A DNA stretch of 64,000 bases, from assembly GCF_000250675.2 (NCBI RefSeq), contig NC_018681.1, positions 2,976,001-3,040,000 on the forward strand, given 5' to 3'. Under the pieces are notes generated by a model, which saw nothing but the letters and a program-made list of their open reading frames with translations, made no database searches and was not told the DNA's origin. Source of the DNA: Nocardia brasiliensis ATCC 700358 (GTDB taxonomy: Bacteria > Actinomycetota > Actinomycetes > Mycobacteriales > Mycobacteriaceae). A program made the translations under genes and the position numbers. Each line of letters starts with the position of its first letter. The first letter of the stretch is position 1. This document shows positions 8,047 through 16,032 of this stretch, one piece after another.

Positions 8047-9014
8047 CCTGGATGGTAGCGGGCGTGCATGCGGGCGGCGGTCTCGGCCAACCGCGCGCGC
8101 AGTTCCGGCGGGTCCAGCACCTCGATGAACTCACCGAGCGGCAGGATGGCGTGCGCGAGAACGTCCCAGGCTTCCGAGGCCAGGGTCAGTTCGACCCAGC
8201 CCTCGGCATCGGGTTCGGTCGCCGACGCCAGCGCCTCCGCGACCGCGGCGGGCTCGTGCCACAGGCGCAGCAGTCGCAGCTGGGTCGCGGCCATCCGACA
8301 GCGGGACCGGACCCGCAACATCGACTGCGCGAAATCGTCCGCCGCCGCGGACCAACGCGCGGCCAGATCGAAATCGTCCGGCCGCGTGAAGGTTTCGCCG
8401 TTCGGCTCGGCCGAGACGATCCGGCTGACCCGGTAGGAGCGGACCGCGCCGCCGTCGCGGGCGACGAGATACCAGGTGCCCGCCTTCATGACCAGGCCGA
8501 GCGGATCCAGCAGGCGCTCGACGACCTTGTCTTTGCGGCCGTAGCGCAGGTGCAGGCGGCGGTCGTGCCAGAGCGCGTCCGCGACGGTGTTGAGGGTGGG
8601 CGTCTCGTCGGGGCGATGGAACCAGCCCGGTGCGTCGATGTGGATTCGCTCGGCGATTCTGGTCGCGCGGCCGCGTAATTCGGGTGGCAGCGCGGCGAGA
8701 ACCTTGAGCTGTGCGGTCGCGAGCACCGTACCGAGGCCGAGATCGGCTGCCGCGCCGGGCAATCCGGTGAGCAGTACCGCGTCGGCCTCGTCGATGGTCA
8801 ACCCGGTGAGCCGGGTTCGGTAGCCGTGCACCAGTTGTACGCCGCCCGCCCGGCCCGGCTCGCTGTACACCGGCACGCCCGCCGCGGACAGCGCCTCGAT
8901 ATCGCGGTACACCGTGCGCACCGACACCTCGAGTTCCTTGGCGAGCTCGCCGGCGGTCGATCGCCCTCTGGTCTGCAACAGCAGCAGTAGTTGCACCAAT
9001 CGGCTCGCGCGCAT
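8043..9014 (-). CDS. YafY-type transcriptional regulator with HTH and WYL domains
   Basis: 323-residue paralogue of the neighbouring regulator. HTH segment STAGELAKELEVSVRTVYRD is followed by GRAGGVQL, the middle domain, and the WYL core GTWYLVARDGGAVRSYRVSR. The ATG at 9014 is 64 bp from the divergent flavin-oxidase gene at 9078. Regulators of this type often act on a divergent flavin enzyme. The gap holds TTGACA and a repeated TGACA (9039-9043, 9049-9053) with 10-bp phase. Confidence 0.8.
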   Translation of the reverse strand: MRASRLVQLLLLLQTRGRSTAGELAKELEVSVRTVYRDIEALSAAGVPVYSEPGRAGGVQLVHGYRTRLTGLTIDEADAVLLTGLPGAAADLGLGTVLATAQLKVLAALPPELRGRATRIAERIHIDAPGWFHRPDETPTLNTVADALWHDRRLHLRYGRKDKVVERLLDPLGLVMKAGTWYLVARDGGAVRSYRVSRIVSAEPNGETFTRPDDFDLAARWSAAADDFAQSMLRVRSRCRMAATQLRLLRLWHEPAAVAEALASATEPDAEGWVELTLASEAWDVLAHAILPLGEFIEVLDPPELRARLAETAARMHARYHPG

Positions 9015-9077
9015 GGATTCGAGACTAACCGGAAAAGTTGACAGGAGATGACAAGGATTGCGCGTACTGTCCAGCGC

Positions 9078-9569
9078 ATGACCACTTGGAGTGATTTCGC
9101 CGAAGAAGCACCGCATATCGCCGAACTGTTCGTGCGCCGGCACACCGCGACCGGCAACCTGTGCATGCTGGGCACGCTCCGCTCGGACGGATTCCCGCGG
9201 ATCAGCCCGGTGGAACCGCGGTTCTTCGAGGGCAATCTGGTGATCTCGGGGATGCCCGACACGACGAAATTCCGTGACCTGGCGCGTGATCCGCGGTTCT
9301 GCCTGCACACCGCCACGGTCGACACCCAGGTCGGCGACGGTGACGCCAAACTGTTCGGCACCGTGGTCGATCTACCCGACCAGCAACTGCACGAGCGGTT
9401 CGCCCAGCACCTGTTCGACGAATCCGGGTTCGACATCCGCGGCCAGAAGTTCGACCACTTCTACATCGCCGACCTGAGCAGTGCCTCCACGGTGGAGGTG
9501 ATCGATGATCACCTGGACATCACGATCTGGAAGCCGGGACAGGGCGAGCGGGTGGTGCACAAACACTAG
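9078..9569 (+). CDS. pyridoxamine 5'-phosphate oxidase-family flavin protein
   Basis: 163-residue split-barrel protein binding FMN or F420. ATGNLCMLGTLRSDGFPRIS forms the first strands, and GNLVISGMPDTTKFRDLARD matches the family's RxxNLxxNP-type region with substitutions. No pyridoxine-synthesis neighbours are present, so a general oxidoreductase role is more likely than PdxH. It is divergent from a WYL regulator. The start at 9078 fits the conserved N terminus. Confidence 0.75.
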   Translation: MTTWSDFAEEAPHIAELFVRRHTATGNLCMLGTLRSDGFPRISPVEPRFFEGNLVISGMPDTTKFRDLARDPRFCLHTATVDTQVGDGDAKLFGTVVDLPDQQLHERFAQHLFDESGFDIRGQKFDHFYIADLSSASTVEVIDDHLDITIWKPGQGERVVHKH

Positions 9570-9576
9570 AACCGCG

Positions 9577-10263
9577 TCATTCGCGGCGCGGCAGCCTGCC
9601 GAGCACCTCGTCGGCGAGCCGGTCCCGATCCACCTCCACGGCGTCGAGAGCCGGGCGCACCACGTCGTCGTCCAGTGCGAGCAGGCCGAGCAGCAGGTGA
9701 CCGAGATCGACTGTGCTGCTGCCGGATTGCTGGGCGTGCACCTTGGCGACGGCCAGCGCCTTGATCGCCTGCGGTGCGAACTGCGGCGTCACCAAGGCGG
9801 CGGCCCGTGCCGCGGTGCCGGCCCGCAGCGCCGCGCGGAGGTTCTCGTGTGAAAGCGCCAACGCCGTGATCGCGGTGCCGATGGGTGTTTCGGGATCGGC
9901 GGCCGCCGCGCTGGTCAGCGCCAGGAGCAGATGGCTCGGACCGATGTGCGCGTCGTCGAGGGCCTGCGCCTCACGCAGGCTGTTCTCCAGTACCTTCCTG
10001 GCCTGTTTGGTGAACGGGATGTAGCCGGACACGTTGAGGTTATCTGGTCCCGGCTGCAGCGCGATCCGGGCCCGCGCTGCTTTCGGTTCGATGCCGAGCT
10101 GCGCCAACGCCTCTGCGGCGCCGAGGGTCGGTTCGCGCTCGCACAGGTCGAGGACAGCAAGCAGCATATGCTCGGCGCCGATGTAGTCATGGTGCAGATC
10201 ACGGGCGGCTTCCTGCGAGAACACCACCACTCGCCGAGCGTGATCGGAGAATTTCTCGAACAT
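9577..10263 (-). CDS. Clp N-terminal-domain protein (ClpC/ClpS-type adaptor-like)
   Basis: 228-residue protein beginning MFEKFSDHARRVVVFSQEAA, the signature start of actinobacterial ClpC N domains. Two Clp_N-type helical repeats are visible: DYIGAEHMLLAVL and AHIGPSHLLLAL in the first repeat region, VDLGHLLLGLL in the second. It lacks the Walker A and B motifs of the AAA+ unfoldase, so it is a free-standing Clp_N protein, perhaps an adaptor or sensor of the Clp protease. GAAAGGGG precedes the ATG. It is convergent with the flavin-oxidase gene (7 bp apart). Confidence 0.8.
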   Translation of the reverse strand: MFEKFSDHARRVVVFSQEAARDLHHDYIGAEHMLLAVLDLCEREPTLGAAEALAQLGIEPKAARARIALQPGPDNLNVSGYIPFTKQARKVLENSLREAQALDDAHIGPSHLLLALTSAAAADPETPIGTAITALALSHENLRAALRAGTAARAAALVTPQFAPQAIKALAVAKVHAQQSGSSTVDLGHLLLGLLALDDDVVRPALDAVEVDRDRLADEVLGRLPRRE

Positions 10264-10514
10264 CGCGAGCCCCTTTCGGCCGTCGGCCGCTGGCTTCAAT
10301 GGTAGACACCACGGGCACTCCGACTGTCCGATATGCGTGGTTGACTCCGCGGTGCTGGGCCGATAGCGCAGATCGACGCGTAGTCGGGCGGAGGCTTGCC
10401 GGGTGCGCGGTCGTCGAGCAAGGCGGTGCCGCGCCGGTCCGGTGACCCGACGGCTGCGATCGCGCGATGCGGGCAACTAGATTGCGGTGCAGAAACTCTC
10501 GGTGTTCGGCGATC
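10264..10514. other. 251-bp gap with no supported gene
   Basis: Between the Clp_N gene (promoter side) and the stop of the PEP-mutase-family gene. I see no credible ORF. The minus strand has a short open stretch continuing from the downstream side that matches no family I recognise. Confidence 0.5.
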
Positions 10515-11288
10515 TCACTGGGTGAGGGCTTGGATCCGATCGTAGGGCGGGGCCGCGGTGGGCAGCGGAGTGTCGGCGCGGACCGCTCGGGCGGTGTCGA
10601 CGGCCGCGGCGAGTGCGGTGCGGTACAGCAGTGAACCGGTGCTGATCCGGCGGACGCCGAGGGTGGCGAGGGTCGCCAGGGACGGGCCGGTCGGCGAATA
10701 GAGGACGTTGACGGGCAGCGGTACGGCGGCGACGAGCTGTTCGATCGCGGCGGGATCGGTGAGACCGGGGACGAAAATGCCGTCGGCCCCCGCGGCGGCG
10801 TACCGCGCGGCCCGGTCGAGCGTGCTGTCGGCATCGAGGTGCAGCCAGTGCGTGTCGACGCGCGCGTTGACGAAGAGTTGCGGCGCGTGCGCTTTGATCG
10901 CCGCGATCACCGCGGTCTGGTGTTCCGGTGCGGCCAGCGAGTTTTCGGTGCGGCCGTCCTCCACGTTGATTCCTGCGATACCGATCTCGGCCAGCTGCGC
11001 GGCGTATTCGCCGACGGCCGTAGGCCTTTCGCTGAAACCTCCTTCGATGTCGACGGTCACCGGCACCGGCAGCCGGGCGAGTAGCCGGGCCAGCGCCATG
11101 GTGGCCGCGGCGGTGACGCCGGTGCCGTCCGGCAGGCCCGCCGCGACCGCGACTCCGAGGCTGGTGCTGCCGATCGCCGGAAACCCCTCGGCCGCAAGCA
11201 GCGCCGCGGAACCGAAGTCCCAGGCGTTCGGCAGCACCAACGGCTCGTCACGGTGATGTAGTCGGTGGAAGGTCTCGGTCTTGTTCAC
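10515..11288 (-). CDS. isocitrate lyase / PEP mutase-family protein
   Basis: 257-residue TIM barrel of the ICL/PEPM superfamily. LVLPNAWDFGSAALLAA is the typical start. Mg-binding acidic residues are in VTVDIEGGFSE, GINVEDG and FVNARVDTHW. It probably acts on a 2-keto or phosphonate-like C3/C4 acid, but such stand-alone proteins have varied activities. The start codon overlaps the stop of the upstream P450-like gene by 4 bp (ATGA), so the two are translationally coupled. Confidence 0.78.
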   Translation of the reverse strand: MNKTETFHRLHHRDEPLVLPNAWDFGSAALLAAEGFPAIGSTSLGVAVAAGLPDGTGVTAAATMALARLLARLPVPVTVDIEGGFSERPTAVGEYAAQLAEIGIAGINVEDGRTENSLAAPEHQTAVIAAIKAHAPQLFVNARVDTHWLHLDADSTLDRAARYAAAGADGIFVPGLTDPAAIEQLVAAVPLPVNVLYSPTGPSLATLATLGVRRISTGSLLYRTALAAAVDTARAVRADTPLPTAAPPYDRIQALTQ

Positions 11289-11974
11289 GCTGATCCCTCG
11301 ATGATGCCTGCGGCGAGTGCGATGGCGTGCGCCCGGCCCGGGCAGGCGTGCGGCCCGACGCCGAAACCCAGTCCCGGGTGGCGCATGTCGAGTTCGACCA
11401 GTTCGCCGTCGATCACCCGGCGGGTCGAACGCAGCGGCGGATGTTCGTCCATGGTGCGGGCGATGCGTTCCTCCGCGCTGCCGTGCGGGTCTGACTCCCG
11501 TACGTGGGCGACGAGCGCCGTGATCGCGGCACAGGCCTGTACCAGCAGGCAGATTCGCGTCGCCGTCGCGTCATCGGGCACGCCGCCGCAGGCGGCGACC
11601 AAATCCGCTACTGCCGCGTCGGCGGCGGCGTCGTCCGGCTCGTGCGGTTGATAGTGAGCGGCGACCAACGTCACCGTTTCCTCTGAAATGCCTTGCAGTC
11701 CAAGCTTTTCCGCCAAGGCACGGATATGAGGTAGGGCGCCGCCCGCCGCACGTGCCCGCGCACGAAGGTCGGCGGGGGAGAGGCGGTCCAGCTCGGCCAC
11801 GACCAGTGCGCGCAGCCGGCGGTGCTCGGCGCCCTCGCGGAACCGGGGCACGTGCGCGCGCAACCACGCGACACCGATCGGCGCGTCCACCTGCGGCGCG
11901 ACGGGTACCGGTGCGTCGATCAAGGTTTGGCGCACTTGGTCGGGGTCGGTGAGCATGGGCGGTGTCCGAGTCAT
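11285..11974 (-). CDS. short cytochrome P450-like protein
   Basis: 229 residues, about half a normal P450. The C-terminal GLGFGVGPHACPGRAHAIAL matches the heme-ligand loop FGxGxHxCxG with the cysteine present. PPLRSTRR resembles the strand after the K helix. The oxygen-binding I-helix AGxxTT and a clear ExxR are not visible. It may be an atypical heme protein or a degenerate P450 kept by selection. ATG 11974 was chosen; it is divergent from an ArsR gene and coupled by a 4-bp overlap to a PEP-mutase-family gene. Confidence 0.65.
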   Translation of the reverse strand: MTRTPPMLTDPDQVRQTLIDAPVPVAPQVDAPIGVAWLRAHVPRFREGAEHRRLRALVVAELDRLSPADLRARARAAGGALPHIRALAEKLGLQGISEETVTLVAAHYQPHEPDDAAADAAVADLVAACGGVPDDATATRICLLVQACAAITALVAHVRESDPHGSAEERIARTMDEHPPLRSTRRVIDGELVELDMRHPGLGFGVGPHACPGRAHAIALAAGIIEGSA

Positions 11975-11997
11975 GGCGAGACCGTATCTCCGCGACA

Positions 11998-12015
11998 TTT
12001 CGGTCGCCGCCGAAA
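11998..12015. promoter_or_regulatory. inverted repeat in the P450-like/ArsR divergent promoter
   Basis: TTTCGG-N6-CCGAAA lies between the divergent starts at 11974 and about 12036. A candidate ArsR operator controlling both directions. Confidence 0.5.
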
Positions 12016-12035
12016 CGAGGGCGCGCCATGATGGG

Positions 12036-12749
12036 GTGGTGTCATCCCGAGGAGCCGAACTGGCCGGTCTCGCCGCCTTGCTCGCCGACCGCACCCGCGC
12101 CGATATGTGCCTGGCGCTGGTCGACGGCCGGGCGTGGACCGCGGGCGAGCTCGCCCGGCACACGGGGGTGGCCGCGTCGACCGCGACCGAACATTTGAAC
12201 CGGTTGCTCGACGGCGGGCTGCTGGTCGAACGGCGCCAGGGCAGGCACCGCTACGTGCAGTTGGCGGGGCCGCAGGTCGCCGAGCTGCTGGAAACGATGG
12301 TCACCCAGCTCGAACCGTCGCGCCCGGCCGTGACGAATCTGCGAACCGCCACTGTCGCAACGGCGTTGGCGCGGGGCCGGACCTGCTACGACCATCTGGC
12401 CGGACGCCTCGGGGTCGCGATCACCGACGCGATGACCGAGCGCGGTCTGCTCGACCAGGACACCGGCTTCGCCCTCACCGAAGCCGGCCTGTCCTGGCTC
12501 ACCGGACCCCTGGGCATCGCGCCCGCCGCCTTGCGCGGGACGCGCCGCCCGCTCGCCCGGCCCTGTCTCGACTGGACCGAACGACGCACCCATCTCGGTG
12601 GTATCGCGGGCGCGCAGATCTGTCATCGCCTCCTCGAACGCGACTGGATCACCCGCGTCGGCACCGGCCGCGCCGTCCGCGTCACCGCCGACGGCGAAAC
12701 CGCCTTGCACACACTGCTGGCGATCGATCCGTCCGCGTTGCGGCCGTGA
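12036..12749 (+). CDS. ArsR-family winged-helix regulator
   Basis: About 237 residues. The ArsR winged helix reads LLADRTRADMCLALVDGRAWTAG..LARHTGVAASTATEHLNRLL with a wing GRHRYVQL. No Cys-rich metal site is visible, and a 130-residue C-terminal extension follows, so ligand sensing other than metal is likely. The start is uncertain: GTG 12036 or 12039 leaves a 60-bp promoter gap, while ATG 11973 would overlap the divergent gene. It probably regulates the P450-like/PEP-mutase pair. Confidence 0.75.
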   Translation: MVSSRGAELAGLAALLADRTRADMCLALVDGRAWTAGELARHTGVAASTATEHLNRLLDGGLLVERRQGRHRYVQLAGPQVAELLETMVTQLEPSRPAVTNLRTATVATALARGRTCYDHLAGRLGVAITDAMTERGLLDQDTGFALTEAGLSWLTGPLGIAPAALRGTRRPLARPCLDWTERRTHLGGIAGAQICHRLLERDWITRVGTGRAVRVTADGETALHTLLAIDPSALRP

Positions 12750-12750
12750 A

Positions 12751-12951
12751 TCAGATCGGTTCGCGCAACTGCCGCAGCCGATAAGCCACCCGTGTGATCA
12801 ACCCCGCCAGCATCCGCGCGGCAGCCTCCAGTCGATCCAGCAGGTCCGACAACTCCTCCTCGCTACCCCGCGCCACATCGAGGCCCCGCAGCCCAGCCAG
12901 CGCACCCTCCAGGGCGCTGAGCTGCTCTTCGTAAGCTCCGTTCGAACGCAT
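12751..12951 (-). CDS. truncated 13E12-repeat (DUF222) family N terminus under an SOS box
   Basis: 66-residue ORF starting MRSN and followed by a helical stretch (LSDLLDRLEAAARMLAGLI). Mycobacterial 13E12-repeat proteins start in the same way (MRS plus a polar residue, then LERLE-type helices) and normally continue for about 400 residues to an HNH domain. Here a stop follows at once and no HNH domain is present downstream. The start codon lies within a LexA box. Either a decayed remnant or a mini-protein still under SOS control. Confidence 0.55.
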   Translation of the reverse strand: MRSNGAYEEQLSALEGALAGLRGLDVARGSEEELSDLLDRLEAAARMLAGLITRVAYRLRQLREPI

Positions 12952-12956
12952 GTTCT
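12941..12956 (-). promoter_or_regulatory. SOS (LexA) box overlapping the start codon
   Basis: On the minus strand the sequence reads AGAACATGCGTTCGAA, near the actinobacterial LexA consensus TCGAAC-N4-GTTCGA. The ATG lies in the centre of the box. A TAGCAT hexamer just upstream (12958-12963) could be a -10 element, giving a leaderless message blocked directly by LexA. Confidence 0.75.
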
Positions 12957-12995
12957 AATGCTACATCATCATCCGGCCTGGCATGGCCTGCCCGC

Positions 12996-13841
12996 TCAGG
13001 TGACCTGTGCGGCCACGAGTGTCTCGAAGGTATAGGGCCGCACACCATCGGTACGGCCGGCGAAGTACCGCTGCTGGAGGTCGGCATGTGCGGGATGGTC
13101 CACGACTTTCAGTCCGCACCGGCTGATCAGCCTCTCGATCTCGGATACCGGCCAGCCGGGCTGCAGCGGCTCGCCGACAGAAGCCGCGATCGGCGTGTAG
13201 ATACGGGCGAATTCCGTCCCCACGTCGTCGAGTGCGGAGTCCTCGGCTCGGTAGGAGAACACCACCTCGGACCCGGGAGCAGCCGCCGCGATCGTGCGCA
13301 ACCCCGACTCGATCGCCGGTGCCGTCAGGTAGGGGGCGACGCCCGTCCAGCAGAACATCGCCGGCTGTGCCCAGTCGAACCCGGCCCGGCCCAGCGCATC
13401 CTGAACCGGTCCGGCCTCGAAATCCGCCGGCACGAATACCTGCGAGTCGCTGAGCGGCAGGCCGAGTTCCCTGACCCGCTCGAGCTTCCATGCCTGGGAG
13501 GCAGGGTGATCCACCTCGAACACCGTCAGCGAGCCGAGCAGATCCGGCCGCCGCCACGCGAACGAGTCGAGCCCCGCACCGAGAATCACGTACTGGGTGA
13601 AGGCGCTGGCGGCCAGCCGGTCCTCGGCGTATCGGCTGCGGGTGCACACAGCCGCCCGGGATTCGCGACGCACCGGGTCGGGGAACAGCGGATCGAACTG
13701 GTCTCGCAGCTGCTGCCATACCGGGCCCACAAGCACCAGGGCCAGCGCATCGTCCAGCACCCACGGCGACGCCGTCTCCAGCCGAAACAATCCACGCGAC
13801 ACGGCCGCAAACATCGCCGTCCTGCTCGGCGCGCTCTCCAT
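12996..13841 (-). CDS. class I SAM-dependent methyltransferase (TIGR00027/LCM family)
   Basis: 281-residue protein of the family expanded in mycobacteria and Nocardia. Motif I is YVILGAGLDSFAWRR about residue 84; VFEVDHP supplies the acidic residue for the SAM ribose; FCWTGVAPYL is the post-motif region. ATG 13841 has GAGGAGGAA upstream. The methyl acceptor of these proteins is generally unknown. It stands alone on the minus strand, divergent from a small acidic-protein gene. Confidence 0.82.
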   Translation of the reverse strand: MESAPSRTAMFAAVSRGLFRLETASPWVLDDALALVLVGPVWQQLRDQFDPLFPDPVRRESRAAVCTRSRYAEDRLAASAFTQYVILGAGLDSFAWRRPDLLGSLTVFEVDHPASQAWKLERVRELGLPLSDSQVFVPADFEAGPVQDALGRAGFDWAQPAMFCWTGVAPYLTAPAIESGLRTIAAAAPGSEVVFSYRAEDSALDDVGTEFARIYTPIAASVGEPLQPGWPVSEIERLISRCGLKVVDHPAHADLQQRYFAGRTDGVRPYTFETLVAAQVT

Positions 13842-13923
13842 GCGTTCCTCCTCGCGGGCCAGGGCCGAGCGCGCCGACCACGCGCGCCCACGTTGCGCAC
13901 TCATAGGATGCGCCTGAAACGCG

Positions 13924-14076
13924 GTGACGGCCATAGCTGGCCTGACCACCGTCCCCATCGAGGGCATCGACCCGGTCCGTATCGTCCTGGCGACCCGCAT
14001 GGTCGATGCCAATCCGCTGATGACCGAATTCCCGAACGTCTGGCCATCCGACGCACCCACTCCTCGCGGCTATTGA
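13924..14076 (+). pseudogene. LysR-type regulator C-terminal fragment
   Basis: An open stretch of 51 codons encodes VPIEGIDPVRIVLATR and ANPLMTEF before a stop. This resembles the last part of the LysR effector domain (PLEG..P..VVLATR..NPLV..F). No HTH or remaining effector domain precedes it, so it appears to be a gene remnant. Confidence 0.4.
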
Positions 14077-14095
14077 GTTCGCTACCTTCAACCGC

Positions 14096-14515
14096 ATGAT
14101 CTATCCGGGCCGTGATTCAGCGTCGCGAGTCGCACAACTGGCGAACATCGCGCACGAAAGCTGGATGCAGGACTGGCCCATCGAGGTATCCGATCCGGCA
14201 CGCCTCGATGAGTTCGTTGATCTGCTGCTTGCGAATAAGGCCGATTGGGAGCTGAGTTTCTGGTTGCTGGATCTCGTCCTCGAATCGGCCGAAGACGATT
14301 TGTCCAGCGAAGAGGACAAGGGCTCGGATTTGACCGAGGCCGAGCTCCTCGACGCGCGTGACAACGCCCCCGCCATGATGCTGCCGCTGTCAATGCGGCA
14401 TGTGATGGACGAGTCCCGGGGATATCGCGACATCGACCCGGAAAACCTCTGGCAGGAATGGTGCCTCTACAAATCCGGCGAGGACCCCTTCACACTCACC
14501 GATGATCACCTGTGA
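14096..14515 (+). CDS. acidic hypothetical protein
   Basis: 139 residues, strongly acidic (runs such as ESAEDDLSSEEDKGSDLTEAE), no signal peptide or membrane segment, and a tryptophan-rich core (DWELSFWLLDLVLE, ENLWQEW). Base use is visibly less GC-rich than its neighbours, suggesting transfer. Small acidic soluble proteins of this shape are often immunity proteins or anti-factors, but no partner toxin is next to it, so no function is assigned. Confidence 0.6.
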   Translation: MIYPGRDSASRVAQLANIAHESWMQDWPIEVSDPARLDEFVDLLLANKADWELSFWLLDLVLESAEDDLSSEEDKGSDLTEAELLDARDNAPAMMLPLSMRHVMDESRGYRDIDPENLWQEWCLYKSGEDPFTLTDDHL

Positions 14516-14621
14516 CTACGCCCCACCGGCAACCGCGCTGTCGTCGGCATGTGCGAGGCCCTGCTGCGGCATGACAGTGTCCTGGGCCCCGGCGGCACGC
14601 GACCGCTGAGGCTCGGGACCC

Positions 14622-15041
14622 TCACTCTTCGATCGGCAGGTGTGGAGCATGCGGCAGCAGTGCTTCGGCGACAACCCAGGGATCGCTTACTGTGGACAAT
14701 CGGTGGAAATCTGCGATCGAAACATCGAGGGTGAAGACGACCGTTCCTTTGCCCGTCAGGGTGACACCGGCATAACACCGCCATGCCATTGGTCGCCCAT
14801 CAGGACCGCTTTTCCGGACTAGTGGAATCAGCAGAACCGAAGCTATCTCGTCCAGGTGCGCCGCGGTCCAACGCGGGCGACCATACGCACTGAATCTTCC
14901 GCGAGCCCTGTCGCCTAGCGCGAGAAGCTCCTGTCCACTCACCTGTTTCACCACCACGGGTATCTTGCCGCCCAACAGCCCTGGTCGCATCGAAGAGCGG
15001 GCACGAAACACCCGGGGCAGCGACGCTATATGAGCAAACAT
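14622..15041 (-). CDS. hypothetical protein
   Basis: 139 residues beginning MFAHIASLPRVF with GGAGG eight bases before the ATG, the best of several in-frame starts. The middle reads GRPRWTAAHLDEIASVLL and the C terminus is hydrophobic and mixed. No signal peptide, no motif I recognise. It is followed upstream on the same strand by a small membrane-protein gene 200 bp away. Confidence 0.5.
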   Translation of the reverse strand: MFAHIASLPRVFRARSSMRPGLLGGKIPVVVKQVSGQELLALGDRARGRFSAYGRPRWTAAHLDEIASVLLIPLVRKSGPDGRPMAWRCYAGVTLTGKGTVVFTLDVSIADFHRLSTVSDPWVVAEALLPHAPHLPIEE

Positions 15042-15195
15042 CGATAAGTCCTCCAACACGAACACGTTGATCAGCAGATCAACCCGGAGCATCCACGTCG
15101 CCGGGTTAGCTACCAGATCAGAATGTAGGTGCACGACACATAACCGAGCAGTCCCGACTACCGGGGGCTTGGCAGCGGGCACCACCATCGGCTCA

Positions 15196-15213
15196 TCGGC
15201 ATGCGCGTGCGTT
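15196..15213 (+). repeat. partial copy of the dispersed GGCATNTGCGTGCGTT repeat
   Basis: TCGGCATGCGCGTGCGTT matches the first 18 bases of the repeat that follows the tyrosine-recombinase remnants, with one difference. It then diverges. Confidence 0.45.
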
Positions 15214-15243
15214 CCCCGCGTCGGCCCGAGCCCCTTCGCTGGC

Positions 15244-15522
15244 TCATCTCTCTCGAGTCAAACTCCAGCCAGCGCGTGTCAAAGCAGTTCCGATCGCGAT
15301 CCCCAGAGCCAACGGCGTAGCGAGCAACAGTAGATACAGCCAACCGCCGACAACCGGGTAGTAGACATCGGTGACGACACCCGACGACTGAGACGAGTCG
15401 TAGAAGTCGGCACCGACCTCGACCTCTACCCGCGGACGCGACAGCATCCACCAAAGCTGAAACGTCGCTACGGCGATCATCCCGCTGAACAGTCCGAGAG
15501 CGCCGAACATCTTGACCACCAT
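15244..15522 (-). CDS. small two-helix membrane protein
   Basis: 92 residues with two hydrophobic segments (ALGLFSGMIAVATFQLWWML near the N terminus and WLYLLLLATPLALGIAIGTA near the C terminus), joined by an acidic, Tyr/Ser-rich outer loop of about 30 residues. No Shine-Dalgarno is clear for ATG 15522; the ATG four codons later is possible. Function not recognised. Confidence 0.5.
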   Translation of the reverse strand: MVVKMFGALGLFSGMIAVATFQLWWMLSRPRVEVEVGADFYDSSQSSGVVTDVYYPVVGGWLYLLLLATPLALGIAIGTALTRAGWSLTRER

Positions 15523-15615
15523 CTAACACCCGCCCGCGTTGACCTGCCGCAAGATCCGCAGCGAATGTACTTCACTCAGTGGGAGTCAGGCTGGGCGGCT
15601 GCGCCGATCCGTAAG

Positions 15616-15635
15616 CGGCATGTGAGTGCGTTGAG
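15616..15635 (+). repeat. dispersed 20-bp repeat, copy 1
   Basis: CGGCATGTGAGTGCGTTGAG. The same sequence with one or two changes lies at 18256-18275, next to a second tyrosine-recombinase tail, and in related form at 25726, 27728 and 33976, all in the same orientation. Confidence 0.7.
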
Positions 15636-15649
15636 TCAGGGGGCCTACC

Positions 15650-15715
15650 TCAATGGAGACCCTGGGGCACGATGCCCATGTAGGCGGCGAGGAGATAGTT
15701 GGGTGGCGGTCGACG
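15650..15715 (-). pseudogene. tyrosine recombinase C-terminal remnant (degraded)
   Basis: Minus-strand DNA encodes a VDRH segment and, after a one-base frame change, PNYLLAAYMG and a stop at 15650-15652. This parallels the better preserved tail LDRHANYVLAAYMASG at 18279-18410. The rest of the gene is missing. Confidence 0.55.
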
Positions 15716-16032
15716 TGCGGCAGACCCCCAGGGCTCGTAGCGCGGGTCGAAGATTCCACCTGTCGATCTCACACTCATCAATATGATTTTGGTAGTTTGC
15801 ATGAATACATGCTTCAGCATTGCTCATCATCTGGCCCAATGCCGCGAATGCGGTGCGTGTGTTTTGAATACCCGCAGTTACGACGTGGCCTCCAGTGCGG
15901 ATGCGTCAGGACAAAGCTAGGTCCGAGTGCTGCCCTTTGGGCTGGATTTCGCTGAATTAATAGGCGGCGGCACAACAGGTTTGCCGGGCTCTGCGGACGC
16001 GAGGCCGATCCATCCGAACAGTGGAGGTCGAG
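15716..16032. other. AT-richer gap upstream of the first lipase gene
   Basis: About 320 bp with no credible gene. Base composition is less GC-rich than the surroundings. It contains small dyads (for example GCATG-N4-CATGC near 15799) and should hold the lipase promoter. Confidence 0.45.

Noticed and set aside
14544..14555. TCGGCATGTGCG after the acidic-protein gene as another copy of the dispersed repeat
   Set aside because: Only the first 12 bases match before divergence, too short to claim as a copy.
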